The notes under the pieces were generated by a model. It saw only the letters and a program-made list of their open reading frames with translations, was not told the origin of the DNA and did not search any database. From positions 930,001 to 994,000 of the forward strand of contig NZ_CP117849.1 of the NCBI RefSeq assembly GCF_026151165.2: a stretch of DNA of 64,000 nt, read 5' to 3'. The stretch is from Cryobacterium sp. SO2. Its GTDB lineage: Bacteria > Actinomycetota > Actinomycetes > Actinomycetales > Microbacteriaceae. The position numbers were made by a program, and so were the translations under genes. The number at the start of each line of letters is the position of its first letter. Position 1 is the stretch's first letter. Of this stretch, positions 1-8,796 are shown piece after piece.

Positions 1-2045
1 CCGCCACCGAAACCGCCGCCGCTGCTGCGCCGACCGCCGCCGCCGCCCATCCCGCCGAAGCCGCCGCCACCGCCGCCACCGAACAGACCGCCGCCGCCCC
101 CGAGCACCTGGCCGATCAGGATGCCGCCGAGCACGGCGCCCATCGAGCCATTGCTGCCGCCGCGCCTGCTGGTCCCGCCGCCGCCGAAGAAGTCGCCGAA
201 ATCGTCGTTGTTCGAGAAGCTGTCCACATCGCGCCGGGCCATGGCGCCGGCCTCCGCGGCCAGCGAGCCGGCCCGCTGGGAGACGGCCAGGGCCGCGGCC
301 GGGTCAGTCGCCACGAGGGAATCGGCCTGGGCGGTGAGGCGGCTGGCCTCGGCCAGCCGGGTGCGCGCCTCCGCCCCGACGGCGCCGCGCCTGGCGGTGA
401 TGAAATCATCCGCCGCCGACACCTGGCTGCGCGCGGCCTGCAGGCTCTGCGCCAAAGCCGCCTGCAGTCGCTGCGCCTGCAGCTGGGCATCGCGCACACC
501 CTGGAGCGCGGCATCCATGGTGGCGTTCGTGGCCTCGAGGGTCTGCAAGAGCTCGAGGGGGTTCACCGGCGGCGCCGCCAGCCGGGCACGCACCTCGGCG
601 AGGGTCTGCTCAGTGCGCTCGATCACGCCGGGCGACAACGCGGGCAACGTGCGGGCGGTGACCAAATCGGTGTCCAGGTCGGCGAGCACCGCGGGGATGC
701 CGGCTTCCGCCCGCTGCAGATCGGCGGCCAGCCTGTCGACGGCGTCGGTGAGTAGGTTGGCCTGGTCGACGGCCTCCTCCGCGGCCCGGATGTCGACGGC
801 GGCGGCGCTCGCTTCGCCGGCGGCGAGCCGGGCGCGGGCCTCGGCCAGCGCATTGGTGGCGAAGGTGAGTCGTTCGGCGGCCTGGTCCGGGTTGTCGGCG
901 ACGGTGTCCAGCGCCGCGGCCGTGTACCGGGTCGAGAGGTCTGCCACCGTGGCCTCGGCCTGGTCCAGGCGGGTGTCGATGGCCGCCAGTTCGGTCGCCA
1001 GCGTCGCGGCCGCTGCCGGAGCGTTGGCCTCGAGTTGGCGCAGCTCGTCGAAGTCGGCGGCCTGCTCGTCGAGGGCATGGTTGGCCTCTGCGCACAGCGC
1101 GATGATCTGTCGGTACCAGGCTCGCACCTGCTCCTCGGTGTCGGGCTCGGCGTCGTCGAGACGCTGTTGCAGGGTGAACGCGTCGGCCAGTTTCGCCGAG
1201 GCGATGCCCACGGCCGCCTGGAACGGTTCGGCCGCCGCGGTGCCGTACTGGGCGACGGCGAAGCCCACCTCCTGACCGCTGGTCTTGATCGCGTCATCGG
1301 TCTCGATCAGGGCGCTGGATGCCTCCCGTTTCAGCTCCGCGGTCGGCACGTCGGCACCCGGCTGCCCCGGGCCGGCGAGGGGCGCCGTGCCGCGGCGGCG
1401 CAGCAGCACGATCACGATCACGATGATGCCGGCGACCACCGCGAGCACCAGCAGCACCGCGATCCAGAGCGGGAACCCGCCGCCGGAACTCGGGCTGGCA
1501 TCACCCGGGGTGACGACAGGGTCCGACAGCGGTTCGCCGGCCACGCTCTGCTGCATCGCCGTCGCGCCGTTGATAGCGGCGCCGGCCCAATCGTTCTCGC
1601 GCAGCGACGGTTCGATGGCGGTGTTCTGCACCTCGGCCAGCTGGGCATCGTCGAGCACAAAATCGGATGCGACGGACAGCTGATACTGCCTGGCATCCGT
1701 GGCCACGGCCAGCAGCACGTCGTTGTCACCGAAGCCGTTGTTCACGGCGGTCTGGTCCGCCCAGGTCGACGTGTCGTCGACACCGTCGAAGCTCGACACA
1801 TAGGCCACGAACAGGTCGATCTGAGTGTCGGCGAAGAGGGCGTCCAGCGCGGCGACGACCTCGGCTTCCCGGTCGCCGAGCGCACCCACGGTATCGACGA
1901 TGTGGCTCTCCCCGAACGTCACCGGGTCGTCCGCCCTGGCGGCGAGGGGCTCGCCGAGCCCGCCGAGCACCCCGGCGCCCAGGAGCACCGCACCGGCCAC
2001 GAGCCCTGCAATCGTCGGTCGGATGCGCGGGCGGCCTGGCTGCAT
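1..2045 (-). CDS. TPM-domain membrane protein, 3' end cut by window edge
   Basis: The reading frame opens at an ATG preceded by AGAGGAAG and stays open to the left edge, so the C-terminus is missing. Residues about 10-38 look like a signal or anchor segment. Residues 45-165 form a TPM domain (opening with a GDRE-type turn, then a WAD..VNNGFGDNDVLLAVA stretch). Residues 193-215 are a strong transmembrane helix followed by RRR. A long Ala/Glu/Arg-rich helical part (likely coiled coil) comes next, and the visible end is a Gly-rich FGGGGGG tail. TPM proteins (YgcG, Psb32, Rv2345-type) are extracytoplasmic membrane proteins of poorly known function; some TPM domains have phosphatase activity. The Gly-rich end is typical of the family. 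The domain call is firm; no specific role can be assigned. Confidence 0.85.
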   Translation of the reverse strand, partial: MQPGRPRIRPTIAGLVAGAVLLGAGVLGGLGEPLAARADDPVTFGESHIVDTVGALGDREAEVVAALDALFADTQIDLFVAYVSSFDGVDDTSTWADQTAVNNGFGDNDVLLAVATDARQYQLSVASDFVLDDAQLAEVQNTAIEPSLRENDWAGAAINGATAMQQSVAGEPLSDPVVTPGDASPSSGGGFPLWIAVLLVLAVVAGIIVIVIVLLRRRGTAPLAGPGQPGADVPTAELKREASSALIETDDAIKTSGQEVGFAVAQYGTAAAEPFQAAVGIASAKLADAFTLQQRLDDAEPDTEEQVRAWYRQIIALCAEANHALDEQAADFDELRQLEANAPAAAATLATELAAIDTRLDQAEATVADLSTRYTAAALDTVADNPDQAAERLTFATNALAEARARLAAGEASAAAVDIRAAEEAVDQANLLTDAVDRLAADLQRAEAGIPAVLADLDTDLVTARTLPALSPGVIERTEQTLAEVRARLAAPPVNPLELLQTLEATNATMDAALQGVRDAQLQAQRLQAALAQSLQAARSQVSAADDFITARRGAVGAEARTRLAEASRLTAQADSLVATDPAAALAVSQRAGSLAAEAGAMARRDVDSFSNNDDFGDFFGGGGTSRRGGSNGSMGAVLGGILIGQVLGGGGGLFGGGGGGGFGGMGGGGGRRSSGGGFGG

Positions 2046-2237
2046 GGGGTCCACTTCCTCTGATGCTGTCACGGGTGGCAGATTCCCATCGAGCATAGAA
2101 CCCCCGGCCAGCACCGGCTAGGAAGCCTGACTGTTGCGCACTGTTACCTCCGACCGGACGCCCGCGGACGCCCTCGGGCACACTGGAACCCGCACCATCC
2201 GCAGCTCAACACCCGATCCCGTCACGAAAGGCGAGAC

Positions 2238-3026
2238 ATGACCACCCAGAATCTCGCCACCATGACGGCCCTGCCGGAGCCGGTCCGGCCCACCCTCGCT
2301 GTCGTCGAGGTCACCCGCAGCCGGCCCGACCGCCCCGAGTACCACGCCAAGGTGCAGACCCTCAACGCCACAGTCGTCGACGCCGGCACCCGCGGCGGCT
2401 GGACCGTCGTGCGCCTGGCCGCCGCCGACCTCGACCCGGCCGCGCTGCTCGACCTCACCGACTCGGCCGACGCCGTCGTCATCGTGGGCGGCGAAGACAT
2501 CGACCCGCGCTTCTACGGCGCCCAGCCCGGCTACGAGGGCGAGACGACGCACTTCGTCGACGCCGACGAGGGCCAGATCGCGCTCGTGCAGCGCGCCGCC
2601 GACCGGGGCACTCCGTTGCTCGGCATCTGCCGTGGACTGCAGATCATCAACGTGGCCCTCGGCGGCGACCTCGTGCAGCACATCGACGACGGCATCCACC
2701 GCAACGTCGGCGTGCCGATCGATGACATCCTCTCCACCCACGACGTCGTGCTGCGCTCCACCAGCACCCTCGCCGCGGCCCTCGGCGACACCCGCATCTC
2801 GGTGCAGAGCGCCCACCACCAGAGCGTCGGCCGGCTCGGCGCCGGCCTGACGTCGGTGGCCACCGCCCCCGACGGCCTGGTCGAGGCCGTCGAGCACCGC
2901 ACCGCGCCGATCACGGGCGTGCAGTGGCACCCAGAGGCCCCGGATGCGCCCGCCGCCCAGCTGCCCCTGCTGCTGGCGTCCCTGCACAACAAGCTCAAGG
3001 CGGCCGAGGTCGCTCAAGCCGCCTAG
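2238..3026 (+). CDS. Gamma-glutamyl-gamma-aminobutyrate hydrolase family class I amidotransferase (PuuD-like)
   Basis: A 262-residue stand-alone class I glutamine amidotransferase-like hydrolase. The nucleophile is Cys131 in GICRGLQ, with His231 and Glu233 in the GVQWHPE motif completing the triad. GGEDIDP near residue 85 is also typical of the PuuD/peptidase C26 family. Such enzymes hydrolyse gamma-glutamyl amide bonds, classically gamma-Glu-GABA in putrescine degradation, but many actinobacterial members have unknown substrates. The start has a GAAAGG ribosome site. No polyamine genes are adjacent; the neighbour is a convergent TetR gene whose stop codon lies 17 bp away, inside a short tandem repeat. 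Confidence 0.88.
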   Translation: MTTQNLATMTALPEPVRPTLAVVEVTRSRPDRPEYHAKVQTLNATVVDAGTRGGWTVVRLAAADLDPAALLDLTDSADAVVIVGGEDIDPRFYGAQPGYEGETTHFVDADEGQIALVQRAADRGTPLLGICRGLQIINVALGGDLVQHIDDGIHRNVGVPIDDILSTHDVVLRSTSTLAAALGDTRISVQSAHHQSVGRLGAGLTSVATAPDGLVEAVEHRTAPITGVQWHPEAPDAPAAQLPLLLASLHNKLKAAEVAQAA

Positions 3027-3051
3027 GTCGCTCAAGCCGCCTAGGTCGCTC
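3007..3051. repeat. 18-bp tandem duplication at a convergent gene junction
   Basis: AGGTCGCTCAAGCCGCCT occurs at 3007-3024 and again at 3025-3042, and the first nine bases recur at 3043-3051. The stop codon of the amidotransferase gene spans the first/second unit junction (3024-3026). The stop of the TetR gene on the other strand spans the second/third (3041-3043). It looks like a recent replication-slippage duplication. Confidence 0.9.
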
Positions 3052-3571
3052 GCGGGCGGAGCCGGGCCAGGAACGCGGGCACGTCGAGTTCGTGTTCGAA
3101 GGGCTCAGCCACCGTGGTGGCGTCGTAGTAGAGACCGTCGGCCAGCAGCATGGTGGCCCGGGCCAGCTCGGCGTCGCGCAGGTCGTCGTTGAGGATGTCG
3201 AAGTAGCGGCGGCGCATCTCCACGACCACGGCCCTGGCCTGGGGGTTGCGCCGCGCCAGGGTGCCGCCGGCCAGGGTCGCCCGGTCCAACGGGCTGTTGA
3301 CGTATTCCGCCAGGCTCACGTAGTAGGCGGCGGCGCCGTTCGGGGCGATGCGCATCCGCTCGTACTCGGCAGCCGCGAGGGTCTCGAGCCTGTCGATGAG
3401 CGCGGTCTCCAGGCCGTCGCGGGAACCGAAGTGGTAGAGCAGCCCGCCCTTGGTCACGCCCGCCGCCTTGGCGACGGCGTCGAGCGACGCGCCGGAGCCG
3501 CTCGTGCTGATGAGCAGTTCCTGGAACGCGGTGAGGATGCTTTCCCGTGCGCTGTCTCGATGTTGGGCCAT
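3041..3571 (-). CDS. TetR family transcriptional regulator, divergent from an MFS exporter
   Basis: A 176-residue TetR-type repressor starting at MAQHRDSARESILTAFQ. A longer frame upstream would cross the promoter region and is not credible. The helix-turn-helix lies at about residues 27-47 (SLDAVAKAAGVTKGGLLYHF). The remaining helices form the ligand and dimerisation domain. It is divergent from the drug-exporter gene at 3678 with 106 bp between the starts, the usual arrangement for a local repressor that responds to an exporter substrate. Inverted motifs in the gap are likely its operator. The ligand is unknown. Confidence 0.9.
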   Translation of the reverse strand: MAQHRDSARESILTAFQELLISTSGSGASLDAVAKAAGVTKGGLLYHFGSRDGLETALIDRLETLAAAEYERMRIAPNGAAAYYVSLAEYVNSPLDRATLAGGTLARRNPQARAVVVEMRRRYFDILNDDLRDAELARATMLLADGLYYDATTVAEPFEHELDVPAFLARLRPRAT

Positions 3572-3580
3572 GCTGGCCAC

Positions 3581-3634
3581 TTTACTGTACTTGGTGGTAT
3601 AGTCGATATCTGCTGTACCGAATGGTGCAGTAAA
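3581..3634. promoter_or_regulatory. Divergent promoter region with inverted TTTACTG half-sites
   Basis: TTTACTGTAC at 3581-3590 and GTGCAGTAAA at 3625-3634 are inverted copies of each other with one mismatch, separated by 34 bp of AT-richer DNA. They flank the region where the promoters of the TetR gene and the MFS gene must lie. They are plausible operator half-sites for the TetR protein; this is inferred from position and symmetry only. Confidence 0.5.
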
Positions 3635-3677
3635 ACTCGCCGTTCCGTTCGGAACCCCGTACTTCAGCCAGGTAGAC

Positions 3678-5234
3678 ATGAGCACGACAGCCACCATCCG
3701 CACCCACCCAGACGACTCCCGACGGGTCGGTTCGACGCCCCGCGCCGGCCGCCGCGAATGGCTGGGCCTGGTGCTCTTGATGCTGCCCGTGCTGCTGATC
3801 TCCGTGGACAACACCGTGCTCAGCTTCGCGCTGCCGGCCATCAGCCTCGACCTGCGCCCGAGCAGCACCACGCTGCTGTGGATCGTGGACATCTACCCGC
3901 TCGTGCTGGCCGGCCTGCTCGTGGCGATGGGCACCCTCGGCGACCGCGTCGGCCGCCGCCGGCTGCTGCTCATCGGCGCCACCGGCTTCGGGGTGGTGTC
4001 GGTGCTGGCCGCCTTCGCGCCCACCGCCGAACTGCTCATCGCGGCCCGCGCGGTGATGGGCTTTTTCGGTGCCATGATCATGCCGTCCACGCTGTCGCTG
4101 CTGCGCAGCATGTTCCGGGATGCCCGCCAGCGCACCCTGGCCATCGCCGTCTGGGCCGGCGCGTTCGCCGCCGGCTCGAGCCTCGGGCCCATCGTCGGCG
4201 GTGTCGTGCTCCAGCACTTCGCCTGGGGCGCGGTGTTCCTCATCGCGGTGCCGTTCCTGCTGCCGCTGGTCGCGTTCGCCGGCTGGCTCGTTCCGGAGTC
4301 GAAGGACCCGGCCCCGCTTCGTATCGATGTGGTCAGCGTCATCCTCTCGCTGCTCACCCTCGCGCCCCTGGTCTTCGCGATCAAGACCCTCGCCCACGAT
4401 GGCATCGTGCCGCTCGGCGTCGCCGCCCTGGTGCTGGGCCTCGCCGCTGGCGCGCTGTTCCTGCGCCGGCAGCTGCGGATCGACAACCCGCTGCTGGACC
4501 TCAGCCTGTTCCGGCACGCCCCGTTCGCCGGGTCGGTGTTGGCGAACTTCCTCGCCGTGTTCAGCCTGGTCGGCTTTCTCTTCTTCGTGTCGCAGCACCT
4601 GCAGCTCGTGCTCGGCCTCGACCCGCTCGCCGCGGGCCTGCTGCTGCTGCCGGGCGCCGTGCTGTCGGTGTGCGCCGGCCTGGCCGCGGCCTTCATCGTG
4701 CGCCGGGTGCCGCCGCGCCTGGTGATCGTGGGCGGAATCCTGCTCTCGGCGGCGGGCTTCGGCCTGATTGTGCTCCTGCGCGAGAACCTCAGCGCGGGGG
4801 TCATCATGCTCGCGTTCGGCGTGCTCTCGGTGGGCGTGGGTGCGGCGGAGACCATCTCCAACGACACCATCATCAGCTCGGTGCCGCCGGAGAAGGCCGG
4901 AGCGGCGGCCGGGGTCTCCGAGACCGCGTACGAGCTCGGCGCTGTCCTCGGCACGGCCGTGCTCGGCGCGATCCTCGCGGCCTCGTACCGGGCCTCGGTG
5001 GTGCTGCCCGACGGCCTGGGCCGCGGGGCGACGGCCCAGGCTGGTGAAACCCTCGGCGGTGCGCTCGGTGTGGCCGGCGAGCTGCCGGCCACGCAGGCAT
5101 CCGCTCTCGCGGAGTCGGCCAGGGCGGCGTTCGACAGTGGGGTGGGGGTCACCTCGATCATCGCCGTGGTGCTCATGCTCGTGGCGGCCGCGGTCGTGCA
5201 GCTGAGCATGCGCCCTCGCCGCGCCCGCGCCTAG
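3678..5234 (+). CDS. MFS drug-resistance transporter, DHA2 (14-helix) family
   Basis: A 518-residue integral membrane protein with about 14 hydrophobic helices, the length and pattern of the QacA/SmvA/LfrA class. Helix 1 carries the DHA2 motif D44-N45-T. The loop after helix 2 has the MFS motif A GTLGDRVGRRR (about residues 85-95). Helix 5 has a motif-C-like Gly-rich GSSLGPIVGG. Such proteins expel cationic or lipophilic compounds using the proton gradient. It is divergent from a TetR gene, which probably represses it. A hairpin with a T run at 5289-5318 ends the transcript. The substrate cannot be predicted. Confidence 0.9.
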   Translation: MSTTATIRTHPDDSRRVGSTPRAGRREWLGLVLLMLPVLLISVDNTVLSFALPAISLDLRPSSTTLLWIVDIYPLVLAGLLVAMGTLGDRVGRRRLLLIGATGFGVVSVLAAFAPTAELLIAARAVMGFFGAMIMPSTLSLLRSMFRDARQRTLAIAVWAGAFAAGSSLGPIVGGVVLQHFAWGAVFLIAVPFLLPLVAFAGWLVPESKDPAPLRIDVVSVILSLLTLAPLVFAIKTLAHDGIVPLGVAALVLGLAAGALFLRRQLRIDNPLLDLSLFRHAPFAGSVLANFLAVFSLVGFLFFVSQHLQLVLGLDPLAAGLLLLPGAVLSVCAGLAAAFIVRRVPPRLVIVGGILLSAAGFGLIVLLRENLSAGVIMLAFGVLSVGVGAAETISNDTIISSVPPEKAGAAAGVSETAYELGAVLGTAVLGAILAASYRASVVLPDGLGRGATAQAGETLGGALGVAGELPATQASALAESARAAFDSGVGVTSIIAVVLMLVAAAVVQLSMRPRRARA

Positions 5235-5288
5235 TTCCGGGCCCGCCCGGTTCTCCGCGGATGCGTGACCCGCGACTTCGGTCAAAGT

Positions 5289-5318
5289 GCCCCTTGGGCG
5301 CCGGCGAAGGGGGCTTTT
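5289..5318 (+). terminator. Intrinsic terminator after the MFS gene
   Basis: GCCCCTT (5289-5295) pairs with AAGGGGGC (5307-5314) around a GC-rich loop and is followed by TTTT. It lies 55 bp after the MFS stop codon and before the next gene. Confidence 0.7.
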
Positions 5319-5419
5319 GCGGCAAGTCGGCGGATGCGGCAAGTCGAGGGACAGGCGCAGCCGCAGGCGCAGGACCACGGGCCCTCGCGGACCCGCTGCC
5401 GTCGGGCGATACTCGGAGC

Positions 5420-5869
5420 ATGACAGTCACGGGAACCCACCGCGTCCAGTCGCCGAGCCGCCCGGCCGGCAGCCGGTCCGGCGTTGAGAAAGCCCTGATC
5501 GCGCTCGAGGCGGTCACCAGTGTGACGGCGCTGGCCGGCGGGGTGCTGCTGATGGTCGCACCGGACGGCTCCCTACTGATGGCCGATGCCGCGGCCCTGA
5601 ACGGCACTCCGTTCAATGACTGGCTGGTACCCGGCGCGGCCCTCACCCTCTTCGTGGGCGTCGGCTTCGCGGTCGCCGGCGTCTGGCAGTGGCGCCGAGG
5701 GCCGTACGCCCGCTACCTCTCGCTGGCCGCGGGCATCGGGCTGGTCGTGTTCGAGATCGTGCAGTTCTCGGTGATCGGGTTCCACCCGCTGCAGGCCGTC
5801 TTCGGCCTCGTGGGGGCGGCGACAGCCGTGCTGGCCTGGCGCCTGCCGGCCTCCCGGCACGCGGTGTAG
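5420..5869 (+). CDS. Small four-helix membrane protein of unknown function
   Basis: A 149-residue protein starting at MTVTGTHRVQ, reached just after a GGAG-type ribosome site; an earlier in-frame start would overlap the terminator. After about 25 polar residues there are four hydrophobic segments: about 28-50, 70-92, 100-118 and 122-138. No catalytic or metal-binding motif is visible. It is convergent with copA, whose stop codon lies directly next to its own. I do not recognise the family. Confidence 0.75.
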   Translation: MTVTGTHRVQSPSRPAGSRSGVEKALIALEAVTSVTALAGGVLLMVAPDGSLLMADAAALNGTPFNDWLVPGAALTLFVGVGFAVAGVWQWRRGPYARYLSLAAGIGLVVFEIVQFSVIGFHPLQAVFGLVGAATAVLAWRLPASRHAV

Positions 5870-8092
5870 TTACGCGCGGAAGCCGCGCAGGCGCAGGCTG
5901 TTGCTCACCACGAACGCCGACGAGAGCGCCATGGCCGCGCCCGCGATGAGCGGGTTGAGCAGGCCGAGCGCCGCGAGCGGGATCGCGGCCACGTTGTAAG
6001 CGAACGCCCAGAACAGGTTGGCCTTGATGGTGGCCAGTGTTCGCCGCGACAACCGGATGGCGTCGACGACGGCGAGCAGGTCGGCGCGCACGAGAGTGAT
6101 GTCGCTGGCCTCGATGGCCACGTCGGTGCCCGTGCCCATGGCGATGCCGAGGTCGGCGGCCGCCAGCGCCGCGGCGTCGTTGACTCCGTCGCCCACCATC
6201 GCCACCACATGACCGGCGGCCTGCAGCGCGCGCACCCGCTCCACCTTCTCGGCGGGCAGCACCCCCGCGAAGACCTCGGGGATGCCCACCTGATCGGCCA
6301 CGGCGCGGGCAGCGGCGGGGTTGTCGCCGGTGAGCAGCACCGGGGTGAGGCCGAGGGCCACCAGCCGCGCCACGGCAGCGGCGCTCGTGGGCTTGACCTC
6401 GTCGGCCACGGTGAGGATACCCCGCGCCACGCCGTCCCAGGCCACGGCCACGGCGGTCTGGCCGCGCGCCTCGGTGGCGTCGAGGGCGGCGCGCAGGTCA
6501 CCGGGCAGCTCGACCTGCCAGGCCTCGGCCAGCCAGCGCGGCCGGCCCACGAGCACCAGGTGGCCGTCGACGCTGGCCTGCACGCCGAAACCCTGCGCCG
6601 AGGCGAACGCCGTGGCGGCAGGCAGCCGGCCGACCCGGTCGGCCGCACCGTTCGTGATGGCCAGGCCGATCGGATGCTCCGACCCGGCCTCGGCCGCGCC
6701 GGCCAGTCGCAGAAGTTCGTCCTCGGGCAGGCCGGCCGTGGTGTGCACGCCGAGCAGCGCCATCCGCCCCGTGGTCACGGTGCCGGTCTTGTCGAGCACG
6801 ATGGTGTCCACCTGGCGGGTGGACTCCAGCACCTGCGGGCCGCGCAGGAGGATGCCCAGCTGCGCGCCGCGGCCGGTGCCCACGAGCAGGGCCGTGGGCG
6901 TGGCCAGGCCCAGCGCGCACGGGCAGGCGATGATGAGGGTGGCCACGGCCGCGGTGAAGGCCTGCTCGGCGCTGGCGCCGAGCATCAGCCAGGTGCCGAG
7001 GGTGACCAGAGCGATGACGAAGACGATGGGCACGAACACGGCGGAGACCCTGTCGGCGAGCCGCTGCACTGGTGCCTTGCCCGATTGCGCCTGCTCCACC
7101 AGCCGGCCGATGCGGGCCAGCTCGGTGTCGGTGCCCACCCGGGTGGCGCGCACGGTGAGCCGGCCGCCGGCATTGACGGTGGCGCCCACCACGGTGTCGC
7201 CCTGGCCCACCTCGACGGGAACGGGCTCGCCGGTGAGCAGGCTGGTGTCGATGGCCGAGGCGCCGTCCACGACCACACCGTCGGTGGCGATCTTCTCGCC
7301 CGGGCGCACCACGAACAGGTCGCCCACCATCAGCTCGCCGATCGGGATGCGCGCTTCCGCGCCGCCGCGGAGCACGGCCACGTTTTTGGCGCCCAGGTTC
7401 AGCAGCGCCTCGAGGGCCGCGCCAGACCGGGTCTTGGCACGGGCCTCGAAGTAGCGGCCGGCGAGGATGAACACGGTCACGGCGGCCGCGACCTCGAGGT
7501 AGATCTCGGAGGATCCGGAGGATGCCATGCTGAAGTCCAGCTGCATGGTCATGCCGGCCTGACCGGCGTCGCCGAGGAACAGGGCATAGAGCGACCAGCC
7601 GAACGCCGCGAGCACGCCGACGCTGATCAGGGTGTCCATGCTGGCGGCGCCGTGCCGGGCATTCAGCCAGGCCGCCCGGTGAAACGGCCACGCGCCCCAG
7701 ACGGCCACCGGTGCCGCGAGGGTGAGGGCGAGCCACTGCCAGTCGGTGAACTGCAGGGCCGGCACCATCGAGAGCAGGGTCACCGGGATCGCCAGTGCGC
7801 TCGAGACCAGCAGTCGCTGGCGGAGCGCCAGTGTGTCGGCATCCAACTCAACGGCGGCGGCTGCCGGTGCGGCGGCGGGCGGCGCGGGCAGCCTGGCGGT
7901 GTAGCCGGTGGCCACGATGGTGGCGATGGCGTCGTCGATGCTGGTGCCCTCCGGCAGCCGCACTGTGGCCTTGTCGGTGGCGTAGTTCACGGTGGCCTCG
8001 ACGCCGGGCAGCCGGTTGAGTTTCTTCTCGATGCGGGCGGCGCAGGACGCGCAGGTCATGCCGCCGACCAGGAGGTCGACGGGCTCGCTCAC
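5870..8092 (-). CDS. copA: Copper-translocating P1B-type ATPase
   Basis: A 740-residue P-type ATPase. The N-terminal heavy-metal-associated domain has GGMTCASC (Cys14, Cys17). The transmembrane metal site is Cys390-Pro-Cys392 in CPCALGLATP, the P1B-1 signature for Cu(I). The phosphorylated Asp434 is in DKTGT. The nucleotide domain has the SEHPIG motif (conserved HP), and TGDN and GDGVNDAAAL follow. It exports Cu(I) from the cytoplasm. The start is GTG at 8092, overlapping the end of copZ by four bases (GTGA), so the two are translationally coupled. The divergent csoR gene and the boxes at 8370-8420 indicate copper-induced expression. Confidence 0.96.
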   Translation of the reverse strand: MSEPVDLLVGGMTCASCAARIEKKLNRLPGVEATVNYATDKATVRLPEGTSIDDAIATIVATGYTARLPAPPAAAPAAAAVELDADTLALRQRLLVSSALAIPVTLLSMVPALQFTDWQWLALTLAAPVAVWGAWPFHRAAWLNARHGAASMDTLISVGVLAAFGWSLYALFLGDAGQAGMTMQLDFSMASSGSSEIYLEVAAAVTVFILAGRYFEARAKTRSGAALEALLNLGAKNVAVLRGGAEARIPIGELMVGDLFVVRPGEKIATDGVVVDGASAIDTSLLTGEPVPVEVGQGDTVVGATVNAGGRLTVRATRVGTDTELARIGRLVEQAQSGKAPVQRLADRVSAVFVPIVFVIALVTLGTWLMLGASAEQAFTAAVATLIIACPCALGLATPTALLVGTGRGAQLGILLRGPQVLESTRQVDTIVLDKTGTVTTGRMALLGVHTTAGLPEDELLRLAGAAEAGSEHPIGLAITNGAADRVGRLPAATAFASAQGFGVQASVDGHLVLVGRPRWLAEAWQVELPGDLRAALDATEARGQTAVAVAWDGVARGILTVADEVKPTSAAAVARLVALGLTPVLLTGDNPAAARAVADQVGIPEVFAGVLPAEKVERVRALQAAGHVVAMVGDGVNDAAALAAADLGIAMGTGTDVAIEASDITLVRADLLAVVDAIRLSRRTLATIKANLFWAFAYNVAAIPLAALGLLNPLIAGAAMALSSAFVVSNSLRLRGFRA

Positions 8093-8319
8093 GCGGCCGG
8101 CCCCTGCAGCTGGTAGCCGGCTTCGTCGATGGCGGCGCGGATGTCGGCGACCCCGGGGGCCGCGGCGCTGGTGACGTGCACGGTGCTGGTGGCGCCGGCC
8201 ACGAGGTCGACGGTGACGGCGCTGACCCCCGGCACCAGGGACACCTCCTCGATGACGCTGGCGACGCAGTGGCCGCAGGTCATTCCGGTGACGAGGTAGT
8301 CGGTGCTGATGGGAGCCAT
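8089..8319 (-). CDS. copZ: Copper chaperone, HMA domain (CopZ-like)
   Basis: A 76-residue single heavy-metal-associated domain with GMTCGHC near residue 14 as the Cu(I)-binding CxxC loop. It hands copper to CopA, whose gene follows with a four-base overlap. AGAAGG precedes the ATG by nine bases. Longer frames upstream run into the operator region and are rejected. It is the first gene of the copZ-copA operon, divergent from csoR. Confidence 0.93.
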   Translation of the reverse strand: MAPISTDYLVTGMTCGHCVASVIEEVSLVPGVSAVTVDLVAGATSTVHVTSAAAPGVADIRAAIDEAGYQLQGPAA

Positions 8320-8369
8320 GATGCGAACCTTCTCTGCTGGTGAGTCGCTGTGCTGGTGAGCCGTCGGGG

Positions 8370-8420
8370 ATACCCCCTCCGGGTACTCTAGCGTACATTC
8401 GTGATACCGTGAGGGGGTAT
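8370..8420. promoter_or_regulatory. Two CsoR-type G-tract operators between copZ and csoR
   Basis: Box 1 is ATACCCCCTCCGGGTAC (8370-8386). Box 2 is ATACCGTGAGGGGGTAT (8404-8420). Both are imperfect palindromes with the C/G tracts and ATAC/GTAT ends of type-2 CsoR sites. They lie 51 bp upstream of copZ and 27 bp upstream of csoR, so the regulator can control both directions, including its own gene. Assignment to CsoR follows from the adjacent csoR gene. Confidence 0.8.
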
Positions 8421-8446
8421 AGGGTCCCGACAGCCAGGAGCGCACC

Positions 8447-8770
8447 ATGACGACCGCAGACCACCCCGCTGACCACTCCCACGACGGCCCGCACGGCTAT
8501 ATCTCCAACAAGGACGACTACCTCAAGCGCCTGCGCCGCATCGAGGGCCAGGCGCGCGGCCTGCAGGGCATGGTCACCGACGACAAGTACTGCATCGACA
8601 TCCTCACTCAGGTCTCGGCCATGACCAGTGCGCTGCAATCGGTGGCCCTCGGCCTGCTCAACGACCACCTCAGCCACTGCGTCGTCGACGCCGTCGCGAC
8701 CGGCGGCGACGAGGCGCAACTCAAGCTCAAGGAAGCCGGCGACGCGATCGCCAGGCTCGTGCGTTCGTAG
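8447..8770 (+). CDS. csoR: Copper-sensing repressor, CsoR family
   Basis: A 107-residue all-helical protein. It has the Cys-His-Cys Cu(I) ligand set: YCIDILTQ (Cys), LLNDHL (His) and SHCVVDA (Cys), plus the RLRRIEGQ helix that contacts DNA. Family members bind as tetramers to G-tract operators and release DNA when Cu(I) binds. It starts after AGGAG and is divergent from copZ-copA with two candidate operators between. A third box, upstream of trxA at 23878, may belong to its regulon. Confidence 0.95.
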   Translation: MTTADHPADHSHDGPHGYISNKDDYLKRLRRIEGQARGLQGMVTDDKYCIDILTQVSAMTSALQSVALGLLNDHLSHCVVDAVATGGDEAQLKLKEAGDAIARLVRS

Positions 8771-8796
8771 GCTCCCTCTCGCCCTAGGCTGTGCGC

